7,027 bases of DNA from an uncultured Prevotellaceae bacterium (GCA_937893145.1 CALBJW010000120.1:1-7027), one strand, 5' to 3'; counted from the stretch's first letter, positions 1-7,011 are shown. A program made the numbers and translations. The notes: generated from the sequence alone by a model not told the origin.

Positions 1-325
1 TGTCCTTTGCTGGGAAATACATATAGTACTTGCCATCCTTCTCCTGAACATCATTATCCCAGAGCTGGTGGCTTGCCCAAGGAATATCCTCAAGCTTGAG
101 GATGCAACCATGATCAACGAGTTCCTTCTCACCACGACAAACAGCTTCGAGGTCGTCTGTTGAGAACACATGGTAATCCTTCATTTCATACTCAGCACCG
201 CTGTCGTCATCACCTACACCTGCATCCCAGTCGTGAGATGGATAGATGTACAATCTGTCATTCCATACATGAACAGATGGGTCGGCCATATAGTCTGATG
301 GCCACAGATAAAATTTACCTTCCAT
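1..325 (-). CDS. xynB: GH43 family beta-xylosidase / arabinosidase, N-terminal part
   Basis: Partial gene: 108 codons are visible and the rest lies beyond base 1. The protein begins MEGKFYLWPSDYMADPSVHV. The ADP motif with Asp15 fits the catalytic general-base Asp at the start of the GH43 five-bladed propeller, and an acidic loop (residues 32-50) and a WASHQLWDNDV segment (83-93) followed by DGKYYMYFP (97-105) match the oligoxylan-active GH43 enzymes of Bacteroidales. There is no signal peptide, so the enzyme should act in the cytoplasm, removing xylose or arabinose from imported oligosaccharides. The ATG at 325 is the only plausible start: the frame is open upstream only to a TAA at 368-370 and contains no other ATG. 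It is the third gene of the operon, 99 bp after the xylanase. By gene order and family it corresponds to xynB of Prevotella bryantii. Family is confident; exact substrate is inferred, since the proton-donor Glu is outside the window. Confidence 0.88.
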   Translation of the reverse strand, partial: MEGKFYLWPSDYMADPSVHVWNDRLYIYPSHDWDAGVGDDDSGAEYEMKDYHVFSTDDLEAVCRGEKELVDHGCILKLEDIPWASHQLWDNDVQEKDGKYYMYFPAKD

Positions 326-330
326 AAAGA

Positions 331-349
331 CCCACCCCCTTCCCCTCCC
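331..349 (-). promoter_or_regulatory. Putative G-quadruplex motif in the leader just before the GH43 start
   Basis: On the mRNA strand the sequence is GGGAGGGGAAGGGGGTGGG: four G-tracts of at least three with loops of one, two and one nucleotides, which meets the usual G-quadruplex rule. It ends 5 nt before the ATG at 325, inside the footprint of an initiating ribosome. The first two G-tracts are also the 3' arm of the hairpin at 341-363, so the two structures cannot form together. Formation in the cell and any effect on translation are inference. The G-rich run is not a typical Shine-Dalgarno, and Bacteroidetes rarely depend on one. Confidence 0.5.
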
Positions 350-400
350 TAATATGGAGGGGAGTAGTTACCATAATGGTACCGCCCCGAGGGTGAAAGG
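331..400 (-). repeat. GC-rich intergenic block with two inverted repeats
   Basis: This block fills most of the gap between the xylanase and GH43 genes and differs sharply in composition from the A/T-rich intergenic DNA elsewhere in the window. It contains an 8-bp stem (341-348 with 356-363, TCCCCTCC/GGAGGGGA, 7-nt loop), a nearly perfect palindrome TACCATaATGGTA (369-381), and further C/G runs (382-400). There is no U-tract after the hairpin, so it is not an intrinsic terminator. The look is that of a dispersed palindromic repeat (REP-like), but copy number cannot be seen from one window. Confidence 0.5.
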
Positions 401-424
401 GTTTTATTAGTTATTATTCATTTA

Positions 425-1630
425 TTACTTTTTCCTACTCCGGATGGTCTCCCCCTTTGAAGACTGAGGGGCCACAAGTTCAATGAGCTTCTGTACAACT
501 GGTTTCATGTTGTTGCTACGGTCAACGAGAGTTGCATAGTCCTTACGTCCCTTGATTGGGAAGTCGTTCTTCCATGAGTTGCCATCGTTGACACACCAGT
601 AGTTCACACGGATGATGTCGTCCTTATGCGAGATGAGCATCTTGTAGAAATCAATCCAGAACTGATCAATCTCCTTCTGCTTAGCTGCTGGGATGCCATC
701 CTTGTAAGGGTCAACCTCTGGGCGATAAGCGAAACGGTCGCTGACATTTGCTCCTGAGAATCCGTATGGATTAGGAAGAACGGAAAGGTCAACTTCCGAG
801 AAGAATGTCTTCACACCAATCGAAGCAATGGTCTTGATTGAGTGGTCGTACTGATTAATGATTTCCTGTGCTCCATCTTCAAGTATCATGTGTCCCTGCA
901 TACCGATGCCATCAACATGCAAACCTTTATCGATGAGTGGTTTGAAGAACTTGCACACAGCCTCTACCTTCGATGCCTTATTCATAGAATAGTCATTGTA
1001 GTAGAGTTCAACATTAGGGTCTGCCTCATGAGCGTATTGGAATGCCAATGGGATGAAGTCCTCACCAAGAATCTGGTAGAAGAGGCTATTGCGGAGCGAA
1101 CCGTTATCCTCGAATGCTTCATTTACCACATCCCATGATGACACACGACCTTTGAAGTGTCCAAGTATAGTGTGGATATGTTCTCTCATTCGCTTCTTGA
1201 GAACCTCCTTGCTTACAAGGTTGCCCTGGGCATCACGATGGAACCATGCAGGACATTGTGAGTGCCATATAAGCACATGTCCATGAACTCGCATTCCTGC
1301 AGCGAGGGATTTTTCTACAAACTGGTCCGCAAGGGTGAAGTCATATACTCCTTCCTTTGGATGAATGACTTCTGCCTTCATGCAGTTTTCTGCAACAACG
1401 GCATTGAAGTTCTTTTCAACCACTGCCCAATCGGCAGTCTGGTCGGCACCTACAAATCCTGTCACATCATGTTCATTCTTTGCGTTCTCCTCTGCTGCCA
1501 CCTCCCACTGATTGACACTCACACCCGTGTACCAGTAGTCACGGTAAGCATCCTTCAGTGTCTGGGCACTAAGAGACAAACACGAAGAACCAAGAACAAA
1601 AGATGATATAATGAATGATTTACTATTCAT
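425..1630 (-). CDS. xynA: GH10 endo-1,4-beta-xylanase, exported
   Basis: A 401-residue enzyme that hydrolyses internal beta-1,4-xylosidic bonds of xylan. Residues 1-22 form a signal peptide (Lys4, hydrophobic core 6-20, likely cleavage after Ala22 in SLSAQ). The rest is one GH10 (beta/alpha)8 barrel: HGHVLIWH (116-123) lines the substrate cleft, WDVVNEAF carries the acid/base Glu171, FFSEVD carries the nucleophile Glu279, and NYWCVNDGNSW (343-353) is the usual C-terminal barrel signature. No carbohydrate-binding module is present. The ATG at 1630 is chosen because the signal peptide starts there; an in-frame ATG at 1690 would add 20 residues ahead of the signal and run through a hairpin. The gene lies 65 bp after the symporter gene with no promoter visible between them. 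The last 15 residues (387-401, basic, ending RSRKK) go beyond the normal domain end and are encoded by G-run-rich DNA. Cys17 is not in a canonical lipobox, so a lipoprotein is possible but less likely. The symbol follows the Prevotella bryantii cluster. Confidence 0.95.
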   Translation of the reverse strand: MNSKSFIISSFVLGSSCLSLSAQTLKDAYRDYWYTGVSVNQWEVAAEENAKNEHDVTGFVGADQTADWAVVEKNFNAVVAENCMKAEVIHPKEGVYDFTLADQFVEKSLAAGMRVHGHVLIWHSQCPAWFHRDAQGNLVSKEVLKKRMREHIHTILGHFKGRVSSWDVVNEAFEDNGSLRNSLFYQILGEDFIPLAFQYAHEADPNVELYYNDYSMNKASKVEAVCKFFKPLIDKGLHVDGIGMQGHMILEDGAQEIINQYDHSIKTIASIGVKTFFSEVDLSVLPNPYGFSGANVSDRFAYRPEVDPYKDGIPAAKQKEIDQFWIDFYKMLISHKDDIIRVNYWCVNDGNSWKNDFPIKGRKDYATLVDRSNNMKPVVQKLIELVAPQSSKGETIRSRKK

Positions 1631-1651
1631 GATATAAACAAATTCTCCCAG

Positions 1652-1679
1652 CATCACCTTACTATTAAATAAAGTGATG
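1652..1679 (-). promoter_or_regulatory. Intergenic hairpin between symporter and xylanase genes
   Basis: An inverted repeat CATCAC/GTGATG (1652-1657 with 1674-1679), extendable by two A-T pairs past a bulged base, sits in the 65-bp gap after the symporter stop. On the mRNA strand it is not followed by a T-tract, so it is not a standard terminator. It could act as an mRNA-stabilising or processing hairpin that sets the ratio of symporter to xylanase, but a stem this short may also be chance. Confidence 0.3.
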
Positions 1680-1695
1680 TGAGAGAACAAAATTA

Positions 1696-3096
1696 TTATT
1701 TATTTCTTTCTTCGATTTCCTTATTCATCTCATCGAGTTTCTCATCAGTAAGAGGATATTTATAGATGAGGTATCCCACTACAATAAGAAGAACAGCAGG
1801 GATGATAGTTGTGAACCAAAGAATAGCTTCTTTTGAACTGTCTGAATAATCAGCAAGCTTTGGATAGTAAGCATTTACAGGTGCACTGATGAATGATGCG
1901 AGGAATACAACAATGAAAATACAAATCATAAGCTGCAAACACTTATTTGCTGCAAATTCCTTGAACATCTCACCGTATGTAACAGGCTTTTCAGGTGTAG
2001 TCGCAATACGTTCCTTACAACCCTTGAAACAATAGAACAAAAGGATGAAACCTGCGATAGCGAAAATAGATGTTACAGTGAACCAAGCTATTGGTTCTGT
2101 AGGAAGAGCAGATGCTTCGCTTGCAAGATTGAAACCTACCCAACCCATAACAAGAGGAGTAATGAAACCTGCAACAGAGAAGCCAGCCTTAAATGCCACA
2201 CCTGCAAGAGCATTGACTGTAGCTGCAGGGCGATTACCTGTGCGGTATTCTGCTTCTGTGATAACTTCAGGAACAAGAGCCCACATCAAAGAACCTACCA
2301 AAAGACCAACACCGGTCATAACCTTAGCAGCCTGAACCAATACGTTAAGTTCTGCTACATTGAAGAACTTACCGATGATGTAGAGAATTACGAATCCTAC
2401 AAAACCGATAGAGAGAAGGAGGTAGTAGAGTCCTTTCTTACCAAACATCCTCTTCAAAGCAGGGAGTGAAGGCAAGATGATGAATGCAGGAATAGTACCG
2501 ATTGCCATGAAGAGAGCTTGATTCCAGTTTACTGCTTCGTTAATAACCAAAGCAAGTCCGATAGGGAAACCTGCCTGAACAATAATCTGGCCGATATTTG
2601 CACATACCATACGAGTTGAAGTAAGTTTGAGAACTTCGTCATTGTCACGAGTCATACTTGCCATGATTGAACCGTAAGGGATGTTTACAACTGAGTAAAT
2701 CATACTCAGCAAAGTATAGCTAACTGTTGCATAAACAATCTTCATTGTGTATGACCATTCTGCCACCTGAGGAAGCATAAGCAGACATGCTGCAACTGTC
2801 AAAGGAATACCACCATAAAGAAGATATGAACGATACTTACCGAGCTTTGGATTGTTATTGTCAATATAACGTCCTACTATAGGACTCCATATACAATCGA
2901 GAAGACGAACTCCAAGAATCAATCCGCTGACAAAAGCAGGACTGATTTTCAATACTGTTGTGAGATAAAGCATGAGGTAACATGCTACTGTCTGGAAAAT
3001 CAAGTTCTGAGCAAGGTCTCCCGAACCATAACCGATGCGTTGCATCCAATTCAATTTGTAGAAGCCATTAGCTTCTTGCGAAGAATAATCTGCCAT
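1696..3096 (-). CDS. GPH-family (MelB-like) sugar:cation symporter, probable xylo-oligosaccharide importer
   Basis: A 466-residue inner-membrane protein with about 12 hydrophobic helices (first near 33-51, last near 425-446). It belongs to the glycoside-pentoside-hexuronide symporters of the major facilitator superfamily: GYGSGDLAQN (22-31), LLDCIWSP...GRYIDNNNPKLGKYR (65-89), VVNIPYGS (136-143) and PEVITEAEYRTGNR (276-289) are the family landmarks in the right order. Next to a GH10 xylanase and a cytoplasmic GH43 enzyme it most likely imports xylo-oligosaccharides; it corresponds in position to the symporter called XynD in Prevotella bryantii. It is the first gene of the operon, with a promoter region directly upstream and a leader of roughly 45 nt. 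Aligned to MelB helix II, Asp55 is kept (Asp67 here) but Asp59 is Ser71, and the helix IV Asp124 is Asn138, so cation coupling may differ. The start at 3096 precedes a typical hydrophilic N-terminus. The family is clear; the substrate is inferred from context. Confidence 0.9.
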   Translation of the reverse strand: MADYSSQEANGFYKLNWMQRIGYGSGDLAQNLIFQTVACYLMLYLTTVLKISPAFVSGLILGVRLLDCIWSPIVGRYIDNNNPKLGKYRSYLLYGGIPLTVAACLLMLPQVAEWSYTMKIVYATVSYTLLSMIYSVVNIPYGSIMASMTRDNDEVLKLTSTRMVCANIGQIIVQAGFPIGLALVINEAVNWNQALFMAIGTIPAFIILPSLPALKRMFGKKGLYYLLLSIGFVGFVILYIIGKFFNVAELNVLVQAAKVMTGVGLLVGSLMWALVPEVITEAEYRTGNRPAATVNALAGVAFKAGFSVAGFITPLVMGWVGFNLASEASALPTEPIAWFTVTSIFAIAGFILLFYCFKGCKERIATTPEKPVTYGEMFKEFAANKCLQLMICIFIVVFLASFISAPVNAYYPKLADYSDSSKEAILWFTTIIPAVLLIVVGYLIYKYPLTDEKLDEMNKEIEERNK

Positions 3097-3146
3097 AGAT
3101 GTAAGTTTTAGTCTTTAGTTATTTTATTATATAATTATTCATGTTG

Positions 3147-3181
3147 CAAATTTAACAAATATAAAGCAATTAAAAAACAAA
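3147..3181 (-). promoter_or_regulatory. Probable promoter of the xylan operon
   Basis: Two overlapping-range matches to the Bacteroidetes -7 box TAnnTTTG occur on the minus strand: TATATTTG (3163-3156) and TAAATTTG (3154-3147). A TTTG (3181-3178), continuing into a T-run, could serve as the -33 element, 23 bp before the second box or 14 bp before the first; the 23-bp spacing is at the long end of the usual range. A start near 3141 would leave a leader of about 45 nt. The box match is good, but which box is used is uncertain. Confidence 0.5.
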
Positions 3182-3209
3182 TGTTAGTTACTTTATCTTT
3201 TGATTATGT

Positions 3210-3227
3210 TTCAAAAACTTCAAAAAT
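3210..3227 (-). repeat. Short tandem direct repeat upstream of the operon promoter
   Basis: The plus strand reads TTCAAAAAC TTCAAAAAT, two 9-bp units differing only at the last base, placed about 30 bp upstream of the putative -33 element. Direct repeats in this place would suit an activator such as a hybrid two-component or AraC-type regulator of xylan genes. In A/T-rich DNA this could be coincidence. Confidence 0.25.
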
Positions 3228-3264
3228 TGCATTATACCCACTAAATAAGCATCTCCATCAACAC

Positions 3265-3306
3265 AAAAACGGGAATTAGGCATGTTTTATCAAACCTAAT
3301 TCCCGT
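3265..3306 (-). terminator. Intrinsic terminator of the CotH-domain gene
   Basis: A perfect 12-bp inverted repeat (ACGGGAATTAGG at 3269-3280 with CCTAATTCCCGT at 3295-3306, 14-nt loop) begins 19 nt past the stop codon of the large gene. On the minus strand it is followed at once by TTTTT (3269-3265). It separates the large gene from the xylan operon, so the two are probably separate transcripts. Confidence 0.88.
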
Positions 3307-3325
3307 AATTGCTATTATCTTTCTT

Positions 3326-6300
3326 TTATTTCACTAAAACCTTCTTCGACTCTGTATGACCATCACCATACATATATTTCACGATGTAAACACCCGAAAC
3401 AAGTTTGGTTCGTGAAGTGCCAAGATATGCTCCACTAACTCCATAATAATGCTCGGCAACTACATCTGCTGGTCTATCAATAGGTATGTTCGCTATTGCA
3501 TCTGGTTCGCCAAAGTCAGGAACGTATGTTGCATAGAAGTCAGCATAAGAATCCAACTTGTTTGTTGTTCCTATTGTTGGCGCATCCATAACATAAACAT
3601 TATTGCTTCCATCAGGATAAAGACCTACTGACTGTACACCAGAATGTGCTGTATATGTCAAACAATCCTTCCAAGTTTCATCCTCACTCATAAGGATAAC
3701 CTTTTCGCCATCATTATTGCCAAGTTTGAAGTTGGCATGAAGTTGTGAAACGCCAGCCTTCTCATCTGCCCAAATCACAAGGTGACCATAAGGCTGGATG
3801 ATGGTGTTGATTGCTCCACTTGGTATCTGATACTTCTTAGGATTGTTTTCATCATCGGAGAGATACATGCCGGCAACATCAATCTCTTCTTCTGTTGTGT
3901 TATAAAGTTCAATCCAATCCTTCTTGCTGAAGTTATCGTTCACAGCCATAGTATTTGCTGCACTCACCTCATTTATCTTTATAGGTGTAGTACCATTCGC
4001 AATAAGTTCATCATCTGAGATTGGCTCATAACATGCCATAAGATTGTAATTTCCTGCCGTTGTTATTTCCAGTTCCTCTTCGGTAGTGATGAACTCCGAA
4101 TTTCCTTCCTTCGGAACAGTCATCAAAAGTTCTGCATCCCACATTATGTCGGAAGATGAGGTGCTGTTGTTATGCACTTCTACTGCAATGTAATTTGTTC
4201 CCTTCTTAAATAGAGAAGTAGAAAGCTTCACTGAACCAGCATCAGGATTACCTTCAGCGTATGATGTTGCTGCAGTATTATAACCTGGCGTTCCTGATGG
4301 CATATTGTATCGAGCGGCCTCCACGCCGTTCACATAAATCACAAAACCATCATCTATTGTATAATTCAATGTGAACACATCAGATGAACTTGGATTTTTT
4401 GCAAGTGTGAATGAACGATTAAAGTAATAAGCCAATTTGTTCTTTACACTTACTGTAGTGTTCAAACTGCTCTTGCCATATCCTATTGGAGCCATACCAG
4501 ATTGCTTGAATGGCGAAGTGGATGTTTTCCACTGAGAGGAAGTGACATCTGTATCAGCATAGTTCCAAACGCTTTCTCTTGGGAAGACGACCGAAGTCTC
4601 ACCAAAGGCAGAACCATCACTTACCCAACCAGTAAACTTATAGCCAGCAGGAGCAACCGCCCTATACGTTACAGGGGCAAAAAGGGTTCCTGAGAACTTT
4701 CCTGTTGGAACTTCGATGTCATTAACAAAAATCTTAGCGCCTTCAACATCTGATGACAATACCACATTCTGCTGAGAAGTTCCACTCAACCTAAAGTACG
4801 ACTTAAGATGCGATATCATACTTGATTGACGACTTTCCGAGAAACTACTGATAAGAGAATTGGCTGTAGAGTATGGATTGACACCACCCGAAGAGAGGAT
4901 TGACGCCATCTCATCAACTATGGTCCTCACTCTTTCTGGTGTATAAACCGAACCACCAACAAGACAATATGTATCAATAAACTTCTTTTTGAAAGTCTCG
5001 TTCTTCAACAGATTGAGGAAAAGGGTTACAACTTCTATTTCACGAGTGCGACGAGTTCCTTCAATACTTACACCACGAGAGTAGTCATACCCATGAAGTC
5101 CATCAAAAGTGTATGTTTTCTTTCCTGCGAACGTGCTAAAAGGTGTATTTGTTGACAAAGAACCATCCATATCAAAAAGAACGAAATGGAACTTGCCATC
5201 GTTGACATCACGGAATGCCTTGACATTGTTCTGTGGCCAATCCCAGTTTCCTGTGTACAACTCCACTGCCATATAATTGATGTACTCATCAATATCCAAC
5301 AAAGTACGAATCTCTTCATAAACGCTTTGAGACTCCGCATATGCAGACAAGTCATATAACTGTTTGAAATATACACCAGTTCCTACCATTTGCACATAGC
5401 CAGAATCTGGAGACATCTCAAACTGTTCCACCTCATCAGTATCTATTCCGTAGTTTGCGTAAGCATAATGCTTGTTATTTGGTTCGCGCACATTAAGTAC
5501 AGCATAGAATGAACCATTAATATAAACACGAGCTGGTTGCCAAGACTGATAGTCAACATAAAGTCCAGAACGAGCAGCTATCTGTTGGATTGCAGCATCC
5601 TTTATTCTACAACCTGTATCATTACCACCATTTCTAACTTGAAGTGTCTTGTTGTTCAAGAAAGGCTTTTCACCAAAGAACTGATAATCGAATGTCTTTC
5701 TGAAATCATAAACCTTGTTTGCCTTGAGTTTGAAAGAATGAGGATTCCAAGCACGACTCCATCCGCCACAAGTAGAGAAGTCACACTCTTGCGATACCAC
5801 ACACTCATTATCTGTAGTTATATACTCAAAGTTCACAGGACGGTCCCAATCCATGTTCCAATTACAATTATTATATTGTCCATTGCCTGGACGACCGTTT
5901 TGTCCTTGCATAAACAATCCATAATCATTTGAACCATCAATGTTAGCCTTGTCTGTAACAATAGATATAATTGGCATAGTCACACCGCTACTCCTAATGA
6001 ATGTACGAGTCACAACACCAGAAGGAAGGAATCCGTTCTTGAAAAGACGAAAACGATAAACACAGTTGGCAGAAATCGAGAATTCACCTGTTCCAGAAGT
6101 TTTTCCGTTTGTAGAAGAAGGAGAAGTACCATCTGTAGTGTACTTGAGAGTACATCCCGAAGGAATATTTACTTTCAATAAAAGGGAACTTGAAAACAAC
6201 CCCGAATTATGACTTATAACAGGTTCATCCAATTGTTCTGTCGCGAATCCACCATTCAGCGAATTCGACTTTCCTGGTGAAGGAATACCCGTAGTTCCCC

Positions 6301-6796
6301 ATTCGCTTCCGCCATCCTTTAATCTGGCAAAAGAAATACGACCGATAGCTTTTGGATATTCTTGCTGAGCAAAAATATTTGTACCATCAGAAATAATGAC
6401 AACTCCACCATCACAGTCCAACTTATCATCTATCTGGCGATAACTATACTGAGTCCACACCTCATGATGATCAAAATTAAGAACTGCAAAACCATTAGCT
6501 GGCAAAGTTCCATAATTAGAGACAAGCTTGTTCTTCTTCAAGTTATTGACATCATCCGAAACATACAAACCACCAAGAACAACTGGCGAACTTGTAGGAT
6601 TGTACAATTCCACCCATGAACCAAAGTTAGTAGAAGGATCACGATAGACATCAATATTTGATGCCATTATCTCGTTTATAACAATGTTACTTGATGATGG
6701 CTTAGCATTTTGCGCAGAAACATTTACACAACACAAAATGAACACCAAAAACAAATACAATGTCTTTGTCTTATAGATTGGGAAAAGTTTTTTCAT
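3326..6796 (-). CDS. Secreted multidomain protein: lamin-tail / CotH kinase-like / lamin-tail, T9SS-type tail
   Basis: A 1156-residue exported protein. In order: signal peptide (1-29, ending NVSAQ); lamin-tail domain (about 37-180, INEIMASN ... WVELYNPT); a chitobiase C-terminal-like beta domain (about 190-268, LKYTTDGTSPS); a CotH-type kinase-like domain (about 274-668); a small FTGW-containing beta repeat (about 675-730); a beta-sandwich (about 745-895, DDGFVIYVNGVEAARY); a second lamin-tail domain (about 938-1080, INEVSAAN ... WIELYNTT); and a C-terminal tail (about 1115-1156, GVYIVKY ... KKVLVK) resembling a T9SS sorting signal. CotH of Bacillus is an atypical protein kinase; here Asp519 and Asn524 (NWDWPQNN) and Asp542/Asp544 (FDMDGS) are placed like a kinase catalytic loop and metal site. 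The ATG at 6796 directly precedes the signal peptide. It has its own promoter and terminator. It lies beside the xylan operon but nothing in the sequence shows a role in xylan use; substrate and function are unknown. Domain calls are confident for CotH and lamin-tail, tentative for the linking beta domains. Confidence 0.88.
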   Translation of the reverse strand: MKKLFPIYKTKTLYLFLVFILCCVNVSAQNAKPSSSNIVINEIMASNIDVYRDPSTNFGSWVELYNPTSSPVVLGGLYVSDDVNNLKKNKLVSNYGTLPANGFAVLNFDHHEVWTQYSYRQIDDKLDCDGGVVIISDGTNIFAQQEYPKAIGRISFARLKDGGSEWGTTGIPSPGKSNSLNGGFATEQLDEPVISHNSGLFSSSLLLKVNIPSGCTLKYTTDGTSPSSTNGKTSGTGEFSISANCVYRFRLFKNGFLPSGVVTRTFIRSSGVTMPIISIVTDKANIDGSNDYGLFMQGQNGRPGNGQYNNCNWNMDWDRPVNFEYITTDNECVVSQECDFSTCGGWSRAWNPHSFKLKANKVYDFRKTFDYQFFGEKPFLNNKTLQVRNGGNDTGCRIKDAAIQQIAARSGLYVDYQSWQPARVYINGSFYAVLNVREPNNKHYAYANYGIDTDEVEQFEMSPDSGYVQMVGTGVYFKQLYDLSAYAESQSVYEEIRTLLDIDEYINYMAVELYTGNWDWPQNNVKAFRDVNDGKFHFVLFDMDGSLSTNTPFSTFAGKKTYTFDGLHGYDYSRGVSIEGTRRTREIEVVTLFLNLLKNETFKKKFIDTYCLVGGSVYTPERVRTIVDEMASILSSGGVNPYSTANSLISSFSESRQSSMISHLKSYFRLSGTSQQNVVLSSDVEGAKIFVNDIEVPTGKFSGTLFAPVTYRAVAPAGYKFTGWVSDGSAFGETSVVFPRESVWNYADTDVTSSQWKTSTSPFKQSGMAPIGYGKSSLNTTVSVKNKLAYYFNRSFTLAKNPSSSDVFTLNYTIDDGFVIYVNGVEAARYNMPSGTPGYNTAATSYAEGNPDAGSVKLSTSLFKKGTNYIAVEVHNNSTSSSDIMWDAELLMTVPKEGNSEFITTEEELEITTAGNYNLMACYEPISDDELIANGTTPIKINEVSAANTMAVNDNFSKKDWIELYNTTEEEIDVAGMYLSDDENNPKKYQIPSGAINTIIQPYGHLVIWADEKAGVSQLHANFKLGNNDGEKVILMSEDETWKDCLTYTAHSGVQSVGLYPDGSNNVYVMDAPTIGTTNKLDSYADFYATYVPDFGEPDAIANIPIDRPADVVAEHYYGVSGAYLGTSRTKLVSGVYIVKYMYGDGHTESKKVLVK

Positions 6797-6827
6797 ATTA
6801 TTTTATAAATGTATTGTTATTCTTCTG

Positions 6828-6858
6828 CAAAGTAATAACATTTTAGGCAAAGAACAAA
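6828..6858 (-). promoter_or_regulatory. Probable promoter of the CotH-domain gene
   Basis: On the minus strand a TTTG (6858-6855) is separated by exactly 19 bp from TTACTTTG (6835-6828), which matches five of the six fixed positions of the Bacteroidetes -7 box TAnnTTTG. Transcription would start near 6822, giving a leader of about 25 nt, A/T-rich and without a Shine-Dalgarno sequence. From 6859 to 6971 I see only A/T-rich DNA with no other convincing signal. Confidence 0.55.
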
Positions 6859-6971
6859 ATATAAAACAAACTTTAACTATTTTAGAGTGTTATAAAATGA
6901 ATTTCAATATGTTTAGTCTCAAAAAGGAAGACATGCAACATAATATCAAATAGCAAACAAATATATGAATA

Positions 6972-7011
6972 CAAAAAAAGAAGTCCGAAGCATTTCTGCT
7001 AAGGACTTCTT
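6972..7011 (-). terminator. Intrinsic terminator of a minus-strand gene beyond the right edge
   Basis: A 9-bp perfect stem (AAGAAGTCC 6978-6986 with GGACTTCTT 7003-7011) encloses a second small stem AGCA/TGCT (6989-6992 with 6997-7000) around a TTTC loop. On the minus strand it is followed by a T-run (6979-6973), whereas on the plus strand it is followed by CCTTAAAAGG, so it acts for a minus-strand transcript arriving from beyond 7027. The 16 bases to its right are too few to identify that gene. Confidence 0.85.

Noticed and set aside
341..363. Hairpin before GH43 as an intrinsic terminator
   Set aside because: It is followed by G-runs rather than a T-tract on the minus strand, and after it on the plus strand there is no T-tract and no plus-strand gene to end.
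407..421. Five-codon reading frame (ATG AAT AAT AAC TAA) just after the xylanase stop
   Set aside because: A four-residue peptide in A/T-rich DNA has no supporting signal and is expected by chance.
1631..1690. Longer start for the xylanase at the ATG at 1690, adding 20 residues
   Set aside because: The extension precedes a complete signal peptide and runs through the intergenic hairpin; the ATG at 1630 gives a normal export signal.
2045..2335. Plus-strand open frame of 96 codons inside the symporter gene
   Set aside because: It is antisense to a clearly coding membrane protein, has no recognisable features and looks like a shadow of the codon usage there.
5068..5376. Second minus-strand frame of 102 codons inside the CotH-domain gene
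   Set aside because: It overlaps completely the conserved kinase-like core in another frame and shows no domain or initiation signal.
6879..6898. ATTTTA/TAAAAT inverted repeat upstream of the CotH-gene promoter
   Set aside because: Only A/T pairs over 6 bp in A/T-rich DNA; chance is the likely explanation.
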